A DNA stretch of 64,000 nucleotides from Candidozyma auris (taxonomy: Eukaryota; Ascomycota; Pichiomycetes; Serinales; Metschnikowiaceae). The translations under genes were made by a program, and so were the position numbers. The stretch is from the NCBI RefSeq assembly GCF_003013715.1, contig NC_072818.1, forward strand, positions 186,001-250,000, given 5' to 3'. Shown here one piece after another: positions 28,894 through 39,527 of the stretch (its first letter is position 1; every line of letters starts with the position of its first letter). Under the pieces are notes generated by a model, which had not been told where the DNA came from, searched no databases, and was given only the letters and a program-made list of their open reading frames with translations.

Positions 28894-29352
28894 CTACACC
28901 ATCTCTTCCTTGTCGCCGCCTAGCTTCTGCCCAGCGTAGGCTTCCCGAATCCGCTCCTCGTTGGCCTCCCTTGCCTCATCCTCAATTAACTCCTCCAAGT
29001 CGTAGTCGTAGTTGTTTGGGTCTGCGTCAGCCGAGATCTTCTCTGTTCTTTTCCTCAACCCTCCGTCCTGGTTCAACTTGATCAGCACAGGCAAATCCTC
29101 TGCTGTCACATGCAACTTCTCCTTGATGGCGCTGGCTCTTGCCTTCAACCCGTTTTGTTCGTCCTGCTCCCTCTGTCTCCTCAACTCCTCATCTGGAGGA
29201 ATGTAGCCGTGAAAATCGTTCTCTTTTGGTTTTTCTTTCTGCTGTCTTGCTTGTCTCTTTTTTCTCTCAAGGTGAGTTAGACCAGCAGAGTACGGAAGGT
29301 AAAGAGAGACCGCACAGAAGATGATGGCAAGAATGATGAGTGGAAGGAACAT
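28894..29352 (-). CDS. Small single-pass membrane protein, function unknown
   Basis: 152 residues. The first 20 or so residues form a strong hydrophobic helix (FLPLIILAIIFCAVSLYL), a signal anchor. The rest is highly charged and helical: a basic segment (ERKKRQARQQKEK), HGYIPPDEELRR, a small folded-looking part (EKLHVTAEDLPVLIKLNQDG), and an acidic coiled stretch ending AGQKLGG. The topology suggests an ER or mitochondrial anchor with a cytosolic coiled tail. No family recognised. ATG at 29352. Confidence 0.7.
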   Translation of the reverse strand: MFLPLIILAIIFCAVSLYLPYSAGLTHLERKKRQARQQKEKPKENDFHGYIPPDEELRRQREQDEQNGLKARASAIKEKLHVTAEDLPVLIKLNQDGGLRKRTEKISADADPNNYDYDLEELIEDEAREANEERIREAYAGQKLGGDKEEMV

Positions 29353-29914
29353 GAAGGTGGAGGTTGATTGAGAAGGTGAAATGTACTCTCGTAGTATGTA
29401 GATGAGATGCGCGATATATCGGCACCTCGGGAGCCGAGCGCCATAATTTAGCCATAAGTGATCACCTCATTTTGTTGGGACTATAGCGTATGCATTATAC
29501 GTGATTGATTTGTGTTTTAATAAGGAGAAAATGGAAGACTTTGCGCATTTTGGAATTCCTAATTGGTCGAAGTACAAGTGTTGTACTTGTGAGATAAGTA
29601 TGAGGTTACTGAGGGAGTCTTAGGTCTCACTATGATGGAGAGAACTAATAGCGAGAGAGAATCAAGTGACATATATTGCACTAGAGAAAAAGAGATCGTC
29701 TTAATTATAAATCCAGGTGAATACTTGCCCAATTTTTTATTATCTTAAAGTTCCCTCTGGCTGATCTCCCTCTTTTGATTCCCCATTATCTCTCTCACTA
29801 CCACTCTCAATTTTGCAGCCATTGAGATCACCCTACATTTGCCACAGTGATTCCCACTAAAATACATAATTCATTCATTAACGTTACACTATACTATACC
29901 TCCCCTGAAGATCC
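29353..29914. other. Intergenic
   Basis: 560 bp holding the promoter of the small membrane protein gene and the 3' end of PTR2. A short ACAAGT...ACTTGT palindrome lies at about 29573-29590. Nothing else. Confidence 0.5.
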
Positions 29915-31684
29915 CTAACGAGCAGCCAACGACTCAGTAATCGATGTGATGGGCTGCAATCTCACCTCGTCCTCTTCCATATAGTCCAACTGGTTCAACT
30001 CGTCCTCCTTATCGTTGTAGTGGTGGAAGATAATGTAGAAGAGACAGCCAGCAATGAAACAAGACACAGCCAAACCAGTGTATGTCCAAACCAACTTGGG
30101 GTTTTTGGAGGTGGGCGAAAGTGCAATACCAATGGCAGAACCAAAGGCGTTGGTGACAAGGAAAAGCGACATGATGAAGGACTTCATCGACACGGGAGCC
30201 TTGGTGTAGGCGTACTCCAAGCCGGTGATGGACGCCAAAATCTCAGACATGCCGATCAAGAAGTATGCCGGCGTCTGGATGGCAATGTGGATTCTGTTGG
30301 GCACTTGCCTGAACTCCTCAGCACACTCCTTGGGGAATTCGTAACAGGGTCCCTGCTGGTAGATAAAGTGCTGCAAGACACCGGCGTAGACCATGGCACT
30401 GGAGGCGAACATAAACCCCCAGAAGATCTTGGTGATGGCTCTGAAGGGAGTGAATCTTCTGATGAACGGATACACGAATCTCTCGCAAATGGGGATGAAG
30501 ATGATGATGGTAATGGCGTTGATGGCCTGCAAAATATCGTTGGGCAATCCGTGGAGCTCCATCTGGCCGGCTTGGGACACGAAGTTGTTGATCATTTGAC
30601 CATACACCAACCAGTAGATTGGGTAGAACACAAACACCTTACAGGCGTAAACGGACCTGCGGACCTCTTCAACGAATTTTTCTGACCATGGGTATCCTGC
30701 CTCGGGGTGAAGCGAAGGCCTGGCAGCATCGAAGTTGAATTTGTTCTTGACTGCAAGGTAGGTGCACCTGAAGGATCTGGCAATAACCTGTTCACCCACA
30801 GGCACCTTAACGTAGTAGGGTCTGCCCAAGAGCAACACGAGAGGAGCAATGCAGAAGAAACACAAGGGCAACAAGTAGCCGGCCCAGAAGTCAACATGGT
30901 GCTCCAAAGAAGTGGTTGCAATGACTGAGAGGGAGCCAATGTTGATCATAAGATAAAAAAACATGAACACGTTCTGGATGGTGATGTTGGGGTCCTGGAT
31001 GACCCTCTCTCCAGACTTCAACACCTTGATCACAGGCTTCGTTTTGGGGATCTGGTCAGCGATCAACGGCGACACATTTGACTTGACTCCACCGGTGCCC
31101 AAGCCGATGATGATGATGGCCACAATGAACCCACCCAAAGAGGTATTGTAGGAGGCAACCGAGGGAATGGAGGTGATGAACAAAATAAGGATCCCGACCA
31201 AGTAGATGCCGCAGAAGATACAGATGGCGTTATACTTGCCGGTGTAAGTGTCGGCAATCCAAGCACCGAAGATCGGGGTCACGTAACACCAGAACTGCCA
31301 GAAATACGACAAGGCGGTGGCGCCCGAGTTCTTCAAGTGCAACACTCCCTTGGGCTTGTCGTCTGGCGAATTTTGCATGTAGTTCTGGAAAGGCGTCGAA
31401 AGGCCATAGTAGGAGAATCGCTCAGCCAACTCCACGATGGCCACGAGCCAGCACGAAAGAGGGATCTTTTCCGAGATGTGGCGCAACTTCTTCATTTCTT
31501 CGAGCGTGGGCTCTCTGCCGTCATCTTCAAGCTGCTCCAAGTCAGAAGAAGGCAACTTGTTGATGTCCTCATGGACACCGGTCTTTTCCAAGGAATGGAC
31601 TTTGTCCAAGGAATTGTCCTTGTCGGAGTCGGAAGCCGAGGGGACGTTGGAAAGGTCGTTGGCGGCAGGTTTTGTTTCAGACAT
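29915..31684 (-). CDS. PTR2: Di/tripeptide transporter Ptr2 (POT family)
   Basis: 589 residues. It is a proton-coupled oligopeptide transporter of the plasma membrane. An acidic N-terminal cytosolic tail of about 75 residues precedes the membrane domain. The POT signature ExxER appears as VELAERFSYYGL (about 85-96), followed by the FWCYVTPIFGAWIADTYTGK region, a second family motif. FYPIYWLVYGQMINNFVSQA in the middle and the PAYFLIGMSEILASITGLEY stretch in the second half are characteristic of fungal Ptr2. The C-terminal tail is acidic. About 2 kb of upstream DNA contains six GATAAG sites, consistent with nitrogen regulation by GATA factors. Confidence 0.94.
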   Translation of the reverse strand: MSETKPAANDLSNVPSASDSDKDNSLDKVHSLEKTGVHEDINKLPSSDLEQLEDDGREPTLEEMKKLRHISEKIPLSCWLVAIVELAERFSYYGLSTPFQNYMQNSPDDKPKGVLHLKNSGATALSYFWQFWCYVTPIFGAWIADTYTGKYNAICIFCGIYLVGILILFITSIPSVASYNTSLGGFIVAIIIIGLGTGGVKSNVSPLIADQIPKTKPVIKVLKSGERVIQDPNITIQNVFMFFYLMINIGSLSVIATTSLEHHVDFWAGYLLPLCFFCIAPLVLLLGRPYYVKVPVGEQVIARSFRCTYLAVKNKFNFDAARPSLHPEAGYPWSEKFVEEVRRSVYACKVFVFYPIYWLVYGQMINNFVSQAGQMELHGLPNDILQAINAITIIIFIPICERFVYPFIRRFTPFRAITKIFWGFMFASSAMVYAGVLQHFIYQQGPCYEFPKECAEEFRQVPNRIHIAIQTPAYFLIGMSEILASITGLEYAYTKAPVSMKSFIMSLFLVTNAFGSAIGIALSPTSKNPKLVWTYTGLAVSCFIAGCLFYIIFHHYNDKEDELNQLDYMEEDEVRLQPITSITESLAAR

Positions 31685-34174
31685 GCTTGAGAGAAAAGAG
31701 TTGGCGAACAGACTACATTATATAGGTAGATAAGAGACGGGATGGGCACGGCGAGGAAGTCACAAATCTTGGAAGCACGGCGATTTAAGGTCTTGCTTGG
31801 GGCAGCACTATCAGGGAAAAAAAAAACCATAAAAAAATGGTTGCAAAATCTCCCTACCGCCGACCTGCAGATAATCGCCATCTCCAAGTGCCCCATGCGC
31901 CCACAGTAAAGGCAGCCGTTCGAGCAGCACAAATGTACCGTTCACGCAAGAATACACACAGCAACACACAACAACAGCACCACACAAAATACACAAAATT
32001 TTTTACTTTACTAGTAGCATTTTCGTTAAATCTAGCCATCTTGCTCCTGGTGCCGCATGGAGACACGGCTCGCGGAAAGCTGGGCAGATTGCCTAAACTT
32101 TCTGGGTGAGAGTATCGCCTTGGCGCCTTGGCAGTGGAGTCAGGGCACAGGCAGAGCCTGAGCCGATGAAAGAGGCCCAAGAGACAGTGAGCCGTAGGCA
32201 GCGAGCCGTAGATAACAGAAGAAATTGAGATACAAGTTTGGAGAGTGGCTGAAAAAAAGAGAGCAATTGGCGTGGATAGGTTGGACAGAGCGATTGGGTG
32301 CAAAGTGGTGGGTTGTTCGCTGGTTCCTGGGCGATGGGGGATTTTTTTTTGTGCTGGAGCGCACCGATAAGATCAGCTGCTGTGGAAGAACTCAATGGTG
32401 CTGAGGTTCATATTTCAACGTCTACGAAGTTTTTCTATTTTTTTTTTTTAATTTCTGAGTTCTCTTTCTCGCCTGTTCACTGGCAAAAAGAAGCACAATT
32501 TGGTGGAGTCGGCGTGCTCTGTCTCATCGGCTGGCTGCAATCTCTGCGGTGCTCACCTGCTTCTCGGTAATTTGTGCTTTTCGGCCAATTCTGCCATTTC
32601 TCTCTTCTGCTAGCTACCCACCTAGCACTATCCCTGAACGAGTCAAGATTGGTATACCCCAGTCTGCCGCCAATTACCTAATCTGTCACTTCTGCCACCT
32701 TCTCATTGCTGCTTGTCTGTTTCTCTGCTGATAAGGCTTTCGCACGGCTTTTTGCAACTGGCTTTCCTGAGGCTCACTTTTCTTGGGTGCTCTTGTGCAA
32801 CTGGTTCCTAGGGCTCTGCGAAGATGTCTGAAAAATACCTGGTAAACCGTTTTTTCAGTGTACGAATTGTCACAACTGTTCATGGGACAGCTTTATTCAT
32901 TTTTTACAAAGAGTAGTTCTACTTTCCTCTTCAATTGTAGATTACAACGGCTCTGGCCCTCTCGGGGTAGATCTTCTGTCCATTGCGGGACTCACCGAAG
33001 TGGCACGGCCTAAATTGGTGGGGAGTTCCTGGCTCCAAATGTGTGTAGAAGGACACACTTTTTCAAGCTTTGGCTCGGGGCCTTTGAGTGCCTTGCACGG
33101 CTTCTGCGTACATCCAAATGCTGTTCGATTGGAGAATGTCAAGAAAACGGGTAATGATTGTTCTGTGAGGAGACCCATGGCGATATAGTGCTTGGAGAAG
33201 GAGAAGACACTGGGCATGGATCTTCACATACTGCATTAGTCTGAAGTAGGATTTTGTCGAAAGTTAGGTATTCCCCAAGGTTGCTAGTTTTTTTTTGGGA
33301 TGGAATGGAAAAGCAGCCTCCACCAATGGAGAATAATGGAACGGTGGTTCGTCTTGTCATCCTTATCACTTGCTAATCCTGTGGGTCTGTCTATCATCTG
33401 TATCAGTTGCTGATACTGTAGAGCATGCTATTATCTTTACCAGTTTCTGCTGCCCCAAACGAAGTTTTGAATTACAAAGCTTGGTAAATTTACGGACTGA
33501 AACGCCATCGAAATGACGTGTTCAGACTCGCTAGGGAGATCTCTTTGCTTCACCAACATCTTCTAACAGCTTATCAATTTATCGATGCTTGGAATTGAAT
33601 AATGCCCCAGTTGGGATCTTATCGACTTTCACGCTCCACAGTATCACAAATTGAATTTTTTTTGGGAACTAAAATATCTTCTTCTTGTAAATGACCATAT
33701 CTTCATCATAAAAGTATGCCTTCGATAGAACTCTTTTAGTCGAGAATTATGACCAAAATCGTTCACTTAACACGCAACAAACGCATCGCCGAAATTTAAC
33801 AATAATGTCATTGCATCTTTTCAAAAACATTGGCTCCTATAAATTGTTCAATCGACATTACCTTCCTTCTACATCCAGTAAATACTACAAATCTCCAGTT
33901 TAAGTCCTCTCTCAGCCACTTTTTCGCAGCCACTTGTAAGGGTATCACCATCTCTAACACTGTTCCCGAAAATACTCTAAAACCTCACTTACGGACAAAA
34001 TCTTCAAATTGCTGAAGCGAAAACTCCTACTTTTGTCCTCCCTCAGCTGCATCATATCTTGGGATCCCATTCTCCCCAAACTCCCCTCCTCCACAGCTAC
34101 AAAGCTTACGTACTGTACCAGAGCGAGCGAATCACTAATTCATCAATACCCATTACTCTTCTTCCCCCATTCCC
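31685..34174. other. 2.5-kb divergent spacer PTR2 / YFH1
   Basis: No gene supported. It contains a TATATAAT on the minus strand at 31717-31724 near PTR2, GATAAG or CTTATC at 31729, 32366, 32730, 33362, 33570 and 33618, and T/C-rich tracts. The long spacer probably serves PTR2 regulation. Confidence 0.55.
31729..33623. promoter_or_regulatory. Cluster of six GATAAG sites upstream of PTR2
   Basis: GATAAG at 31729-31734, 32366-32371 and 32730-32735; CTTATC at 33362-33367, 33570-33575 and 33618-33623. GATAAG is the core site of Gln3/Gat1-type GATA factors that control nitrogen genes. About one would be expected by chance in 2 kb on both strands. Confidence 0.4.
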
Positions 34175-34681
34175 ATGCTCAGATCCACAGCAAGACTAGC
34201 CTGTGCTCGTGTAGCCAGACCAGGAGCGTTTGCGCTTACCAGGCTACGGACCCAGCCCACGCCAGCGGCTCTTAGACCTTTGTTTGACTCTAGATGTTAC
34301 TCCATTTCCACCAGTGGTGAGAAGGTCGACCCTATCATCGACAACATCTCCGACAACGAGTACCTGAAGCTTGCTAATACGTATCTTGAATCCTTGAGCG
34401 ACGAGTTGGAGATTCTTGCCGAAGACTATCCCCAGATCGACGTGGAGCTCAGTCACGGGGTAATGACGCTAACTGTGGCTCCAGGCAAGACGTATGTGAT
34501 CAACAAGCAGCCACCGAACAAGCAGATCTGGCTCAGCAGCCCTGTGAGCGGGCCCAAGCGGTACGATTTGATTGGAGGAAAGTGGACGACCTTGAGAGAC
34601 GGCTCGCAGTTGACTCCGTTGTTGGACAAGGAGTTGAGCGACGAGTTGGGCACTGAGGTGTCGTTGGACGTGGAGGAGTAG
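34175..34681 (+). CDS. YFH1: Frataxin, mitochondrial iron chaperone
   Basis: 168 residues. It delivers or gates iron in Fe-S cluster assembly on the Isu1/Nfs1 complex in the mitochondrial matrix. Residues 1 to about 45 are rich in Arg, Ala and Ser with no acids until the junction, a mitochondrial targeting sequence. The frataxin fold follows: the first acidic helix (YLESLSDELEILAEDYP), strand DVELSHGVMTLTV, then TYVINKQPPNKQIWLSSPVS and GPKRYDLIGGKWTTLRDG. The CTG in EYxKLANTY sits at a variable position. The start ATG at 34175 is the first in frame. Confidence 0.95.
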   Translation: MLRSTARLACARVARPGAFALTRLRTQPTPAALRPLFDSRCYSISTSGEKVDPIIDNISDNEYLKLANTYLESLSDELEILAEDYPQIDVELSHGVMTLTVAPGKTYVINKQPPNKQIWLSSPVSGPKRYDLIGGKWTTLRDGSQLTPLLDKELSDELGTEVSLDVEE

Positions 34682-35825
34682 ACTGGCTATGGACGTGCTC
34701 GTTGGAGGTGTGGGTACCTCTCTGTAAATACTGTGCATGCCGTTAGTACACCCTACAATAAATACACAAGGTATGAAGATGTAGGTTGATGCCTGATACA
34801 TAGAGGGATGAGGCTAGGGGTTTTTGCCATTAAATCGTTGATTCTATGTATTTTGACGTGGTTCAATCAACGAGGATGCAAATTCATTGAATAGTCGACT
34901 GTTTTGCTAGGACGTGCTCGATAACCTACGAGGCTTGAAATTCGCTGAAGTGAATGTTATTTTTACCATCTTCACTGCTCTGATGAACCCATGCTCATAC
35001 ATGAGTATAGTGGATACTGGTAAGTTCAACTGAATTTGTAATGGAAACTGATTCGATTAGCATTGCAAAGGAATCATTGAATGAAGGCAGCCTGCGTTTT
35101 GATGAACGTATTACTGGTTCAAGCAGCAATAATGTGAGTATCTTTAAGGTGTGCTTGGGCTATACCAGGATGACGATATGCAACAGGTTGGAGCTGATCA
35201 TAATGAAGGAGCTTATACCGGTGGAAGCAAACCAGCAGCAGCTTTTATATTCAACCAGATATGTACTTACATCCGAGATTCGGCTCCTCCTCCTGGTCGA
35301 CATAACCGATGATATTGCGTTTTTTCAACTTTGGGTCAGATTGCTTTAAACTTTAGGTCAAAATAATTAATTCATGTTTTATATGGCTTACACTTTGTTG
35401 ATTACCCTCGAAACAGATCACCTATGCAAGGTTCCACCAATCTCGAGGGCCAGAATCTCAACAAGATCCGCTAAAACCAAAGAAAAAGCTTTAAATTATT
35501 TTAGCAATTCCACTAAAGTTTCTTGTCACCTGGAAAGTTTCCACTAGCAACTGTCTCAGACATATCCTGTTTCGCAGCCATTCTTGAGGGCCACTTAGAG
35601 CTCTCAACAAAAAAAAACAAGGCTTCTGGTCAAAGAAAAATAGCCATATAAAACCTCTCCCCTAAAAATCTCTCAATTCATTAACATATATCCTACTTCT
35701 TCCGTTCCCTTCCATCCCCTATCTCTACCACCTCCCCTTCTGCTGCCTCCTACATAGCAGGATCTCAACTATCACCATTATCCTCCACATCTACATCTTC
35801 CAACACAACTTCTCTCTACTCAACC
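34682..35825. other. Intergenic, promoter of VRP1
   Basis: 1.14 kb. A 102-codon ATG frame at 35041-35349 has no family resemblance. The last 130 bp before 35826 is pyrimidine-rich (promoter/leader). No RNA gene seen. Confidence 0.5.
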
Positions 35826-37982
35826 ATGGCTGGCCCACCCCCACCACCTCCGCCTCCCCCACCGGGCCTTGATCTCCCCTCCTCCCCCTCTGTCGATGCC
35901 AAAGGCAGAGACGCTCTTTGGGCGATATTCGCAGGGGCCAAGTTGAAGAAAGCAACCACTGTCGATAAGTCAGGGGCCCATGATCGGCGGCCCGGGGCTG
36001 ACCCCTGCTGTACCTTCAATTGGTGCCTCTGCGCCTTCTGCTCTGGCATCTCCAGCTCCCAGTGGTCTGGCTCCATCGCCAGCTCCTCAATTGGGTGATA
36101 TCTTTGCTGGAGGCATGCCAAAGCTCAAATCTGTCAAGGACAACAGATCGGGAAAGGTGCCTGCGAGCGCCCCCAAGGTGCCTCTGTTCAACGAGCCTAA
36201 GGTTCCTTCTTCGGGGCCGCCTCCTGTGCCTGGAGCTGCTGCTCCTTCAGCTCCAAAAGTACCTTCTTCAAGGCCTTCTAAGTCTGCTGGCCCTCCAACT
36301 CAGCTGGCTCCTCCACCTCCACCGCTCCCAAGTTCACCTCCACCGGTTCCTTCAGGTGCTCCCCCGGTGCCAACTTCTAGCTCATTGAGTGTGCCCAAAG
36401 TACCACCTTCAAGACCTAAGAAGCTGGGCCACTTGAAGACAAGCTCTGTCAGTTCCGTCAGCTCTATGGAGTCAGCCAGTCTGGCCAGAACGGCTCCTCC
36501 TCCGCCCCCTTCAGAGGCACCAGCTCCACCTCCAGTGCCTCTGTCACATCCGCAAAAGGCTCCTCCAGTGCCCCTGTCACATCCCCAAAAGGCTCCTCCG
36601 GTGCCCTCGGCTCCACCCCCACTACCTACATCGCCACCTCCAGTACCTACCGGCGTTCCTAAAGCGCCACCGGCTCCAAAAGTTCAGCTGAACCTGCCAG
36701 CTCCAATGCCTCCCGGCGGTCTTCCCTTTTTGGGAGAGATCAACGCAAAGAGAGACGATAAGCATGTGGTAGACAAAGTGGAAGACGTTTCTAGGAGTCT
36801 GAGGCCGGATCCTCCAAGAGTATCGGCTCCTCCGCCTTCAACGCTGGCTCCGCCCCCACCCCCAGTTCCTAGCTCGGCTCCCCTCTACCTTCAACTCTGG
36901 CTCCACCCCCACCGCTGCTGTCGGTTCCTCCACCTCCTCCACCTCCTCTGTCAATTCCGCCGCCACCAACTGCCAGTTCGCTTAACAAAAAATCCTCGTC
37001 ATCCTCAGCCTCCAAAGCTCCTCCTTTGCCTGGTGGACTGCTTCCCTTCTTGGATCAAATCAATGCAAAACGAGATGAGTCCAATGTCGTTGATAGCACC
37101 TCATCTTACTCAAAGGACCACAAGGAAAGCAGCCTGTCGTCATCAAAGCCTCCTGTTCCATCAAGCGCTCCACCCATTCCAAAGAACGTACCACCAGTGC
37201 CTACACCATCAGCGCCCAAACCACCAAGTTCAGTACCAAAGCCTCCAACCGCTTCTGCACCACCATCGACGCCTCCGGCGCCACCTCCAGCAGGGTTGCC
37301 GTTCTTGGATCAGATCAATGCTCGCAATAAAGAATCTCAGGCAAAGCAGAAGCCACCTTCGACAAGTGCTGCTCCACCCATTCCGCAAGCTTCAGCGCCA
37401 ACGCCTCCAGCACCTCCACAAATTCCCACTCAGGCTCCACCGCCACCGAAAATCCCAAGCCAGGCTCCTCCTCCACCCAAGATTCCATCTCAAGCTCCAC
37501 CTCCACCTAAGAGCTCGATTGAGGCTCCATCTCCACTGCAGATTCCAACTCAGGCGCCTCCTCCCCCTCGGGCACCACTGCCTCCACTGGCGCCTCCTCT
37601 GATTCCTCCACTGGCACCTCCACAGATTCCTTCTCAGGCACCTCCACAGATCCCTTCTCAGGCGCCTCCATCGCTACCGAGAGAAAGCGGGTCATCCTTC
37701 AGCTCTAAGCCGAAAAAGGCAGCTCCCCCACCACCTCCAAGCGTAATGGAGCAGCAGCAATCCACGGGACATGAACTCAGAAAAATCTCTGCTCTGGATT
37801 ACACTATCAACACACACCATCGCAACGGCCTGAGTGGGAACCAGAGACTTGTGATTGAGGACACTAGATTTAAGTTCATCAATAGCGATGCATTGCCAAA
37901 CCCAAGAAGATTTGAAAACAAAGAAAAGCTCTACCCAAGTGGAAGAGGCTCATCCGTGCCGCTTGATCTACTGCTTTTCTGA
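35826..37982 (+). CDS. VRP1: Verprolin Vrp1, reading frame interrupted by indels
   Basis: About 719 codons if continuous. Verprolin (WIP homologue) binds actin through an N-terminal WH2 domain and Las17/WASP through its C terminus, in cortical actin patches and endocytosis. The start MAGPPPPPPPP, repeated GGLPFL-x-(E/D)QINAKRDE blocks, proline-rich spacers and the C terminus (RLVIEDTRFKF, KLYPSGRGSSVPLDLLLF) are those of Vrp1. The frame is broken: 35826 to about 35978 reads in one frame, about 35980 to 36883 in the next, and 36884 to the stop in the first again. Inside the WH2 domain, a third frame gives the expected core LLGDIRRG at 35918-35938. Every break is at or beside a homopolymer (TTT, GGGG, GGGGCCC, CCCC). 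I favour sequence errors over a dead gene because all else is conserved. Confidence 0.85.
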
Positions 37983-37998
37983 GTGTTATACATCCTAT

Positions 37999-39021
37999 TT
38001 AGAAGCTGGGCAGCCATTGCTCGACGACATTGTCATAAAAAGAGCACGTCACTACGTATTCACCCAGAGACGCCCAGTCGCCGCCATAGACCATACTGTC
38101 GTGCTGGCCCTCGAAAAATTGTTTAGCTACTGGCTTGTCGCCTTCAGGCAGCACTATATAGGCGCCTTGGTACATGCAGCAAGCCAAGACTGAGTCTTGA
38201 GGAGTGCTAGCACTCTTTGGAGCCGGTATAAGTCTCCAGACTCCTCCGTTTAAGTTCACCTTGTGGAGCTCTTGCGGCAATAAACTAGGAAACAAACATG
38301 GGCCATCATCTGTATCTAGTTTCCTCAAGTCAAACACTCGCAAGTGGTCGTCATAAGAACCTGTCCAGAGCTGATTTGGCTGGTGCAGAAGCCACAGTGT
38401 GTTCGGGCACAAGATCAGAACCACGCCGGCGTCGTGGTGACGGGCCGAGGTGGCCCATATCTTCGAGTTGGTACGAAGATCGTGTGCTATGAGTTTGGCG
38501 TCGTCGCCCCCTGTGAAGACAACGTTTGCCGCCGGTGCAGCCTCGCTAAAAGCGCCAGTCCAGCACTCCAACAGGTGCTGAGTGTCCAATTGGTGGCTCG
38601 AGCTGTCTTGCAAGTTCACAATGGCTGCTTCACCCGAGGTTAGCGTTGCAAGAATTTGTTCTGGGTTTGCAGGATCGAAAAATACAGAAGTCACAAGAAC
38701 TCCCTCGTCATAAAGCCGTAGGTTCTCTTGCAACTGTAAACTGTTGTTGTCTTCGTCAAACTTCCACACCATGATGTTCCCTGTCGAATGGGCCAGTACC
38801 CACACCGAGGGATCTTTTGGGCTTACTTTCAAGTCAAGCACGGCCAGCTCCGTGGCGACAGACAGCAACCTTGTCCAACCTCCCTTTCCTGAAGCGTAAA
38901 CGTCCAAAGACCCATGTCGGTGTCCCGTATCCTTCTCTAGCTTATATGTTCCAATCACAGTGATATCTTTTTCTGGGTGAATCCTTAAACAGCATGGAGG
39001 GAGCTCAGTATGGATTGTCAT
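37999..39021 (-). CDS. DPH7: Diphthine methyltransferase Dph7/Rrt2 (WD40)
   Basis: 340 residues from the ATG at 39021 (a TTG lies upstream in frame). It is a WD40 propeller that removes the methyl ester from the diphthamide intermediate on elongation factor 2, allowing the last amidation. Propeller-like repeats include VWVLAHSTGNIMVWKFDED, VVFTGGDDAKLIAHDLR and LWTGSYDDHLRVFDLRK, with the family-typical GGVWRL and C-terminal VYGGDW plus VVTCSFYDN. It converges with VRP1 (16 bp between stops) and diverges from the 54-residue gene (206 bp). Confidence 0.87.
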   Translation of the reverse strand: MTIHTELPPCCLRIHPEKDITVIGTYKLEKDTGHRHGSLDVYASGKGGWTRLLSVATELAVLDLKVSPKDPSVWVLAHSTGNIMVWKFDEDNNSLQLQENLRLYDEGVLVTSVFFDPANPEQILATLTSGEAAIVNLQDSSSHQLDTQHLLECWTGAFSEAAPAANVVFTGGDDAKLIAHDLRTNSKIWATSARHHDAGVVLILCPNTLWLLHQPNQLWTGSYDDHLRVFDLRKLDTDDGPCLFPSLLPQELHKVNLNGGVWRLIPAPKSASTPQDSVLACCMYQGAYIVLPEGDKPVAKQFFEGQHDSMVYGGDWASLGEYVVTCSFYDNVVEQWLPSF

Positions 39022-39227
39022 GCTAAACAATAGGAGGCGTATGCTCAAAATGTACTATTGAAGCAACTGGTGGGCCCAGAATGTACAAGTTGTGAGAGTT
39101 TTTCAGATGAGCAGAGGTACACGCTTTATTCACCTTGGTACCCCAGATTTCGCGAGGTTTTGCAAATCTCATCTCTCCTACTACTACTTCTTCTTCTTCC
39201 TCCTCCCTCGGTGTTTACACTTCCACC

Positions 39228-39392
39228 ATGAACCTATGGCAGAAATGGATGAGTCTTCCGGTTAAGGCCCGCTACTACATTGCAGGGTCGACGTTTGTGT
39301 TTGCGTTGGTGGGCGATTACGTCACCTCCAGGATCAACGAAGAGGTGGTTGCCAGAAAGAAGCTTGAAGAGACGCTTAGCAAGGACTTGTGA
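39228..39392 (+). CDS. 54-residue single-pass membrane protein
   Basis: ATG at 39228 (context TTCCACCATGAAC) opens 54 codons: a basic amphipathic start (MNLWQKWMSLPVKARYY), a hydrophobic helix (about residues 19-35, YIAGSTFVFALVGDYV) and a charged helical tail. The shape is that of small inner-membrane proteins of mitochondria (respiratory-chain or assembly subunits), but I recognise no family. The in-frame extension upstream starts only at TTG. The compact position between DPH7 and GDH2 and the clean leader favour a real gene. Confidence 0.6.
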   Translation: MNLWQKWMSLPVKARYYIAGSTFVFALVGDYVTSRINEEVVARKKLEETLSKDL

Positions 39393-39527
39393 ATACCACA
39401 CATTGATTGGGTAATCTCTGCTCACCTGAGGAAAGAGCTACGGTTTGTATCAAATAGCATATAAATTAATCTATATTAAAGTTGGCCCCTGGCGGCTGCG
39501 ACTCGCGGGTACGTACGCTCCGGGTGC

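Noticed and set aside
35041..35349. 102-codon ATG frame upstream of VRP1
   Set aside because: No family resemblance, no promoter signature, and a length possible by chance in 1.1 kb; left out but not excluded.
35978..35982. Programmed +1 frameshift or an intron to explain VRP1
   Set aside because: No known slippery heptamer (Ty1- or Ty3-like) at the break, no GTATGT/branch-point pair, and there are at least three other breaks, so indel errors explain it better.
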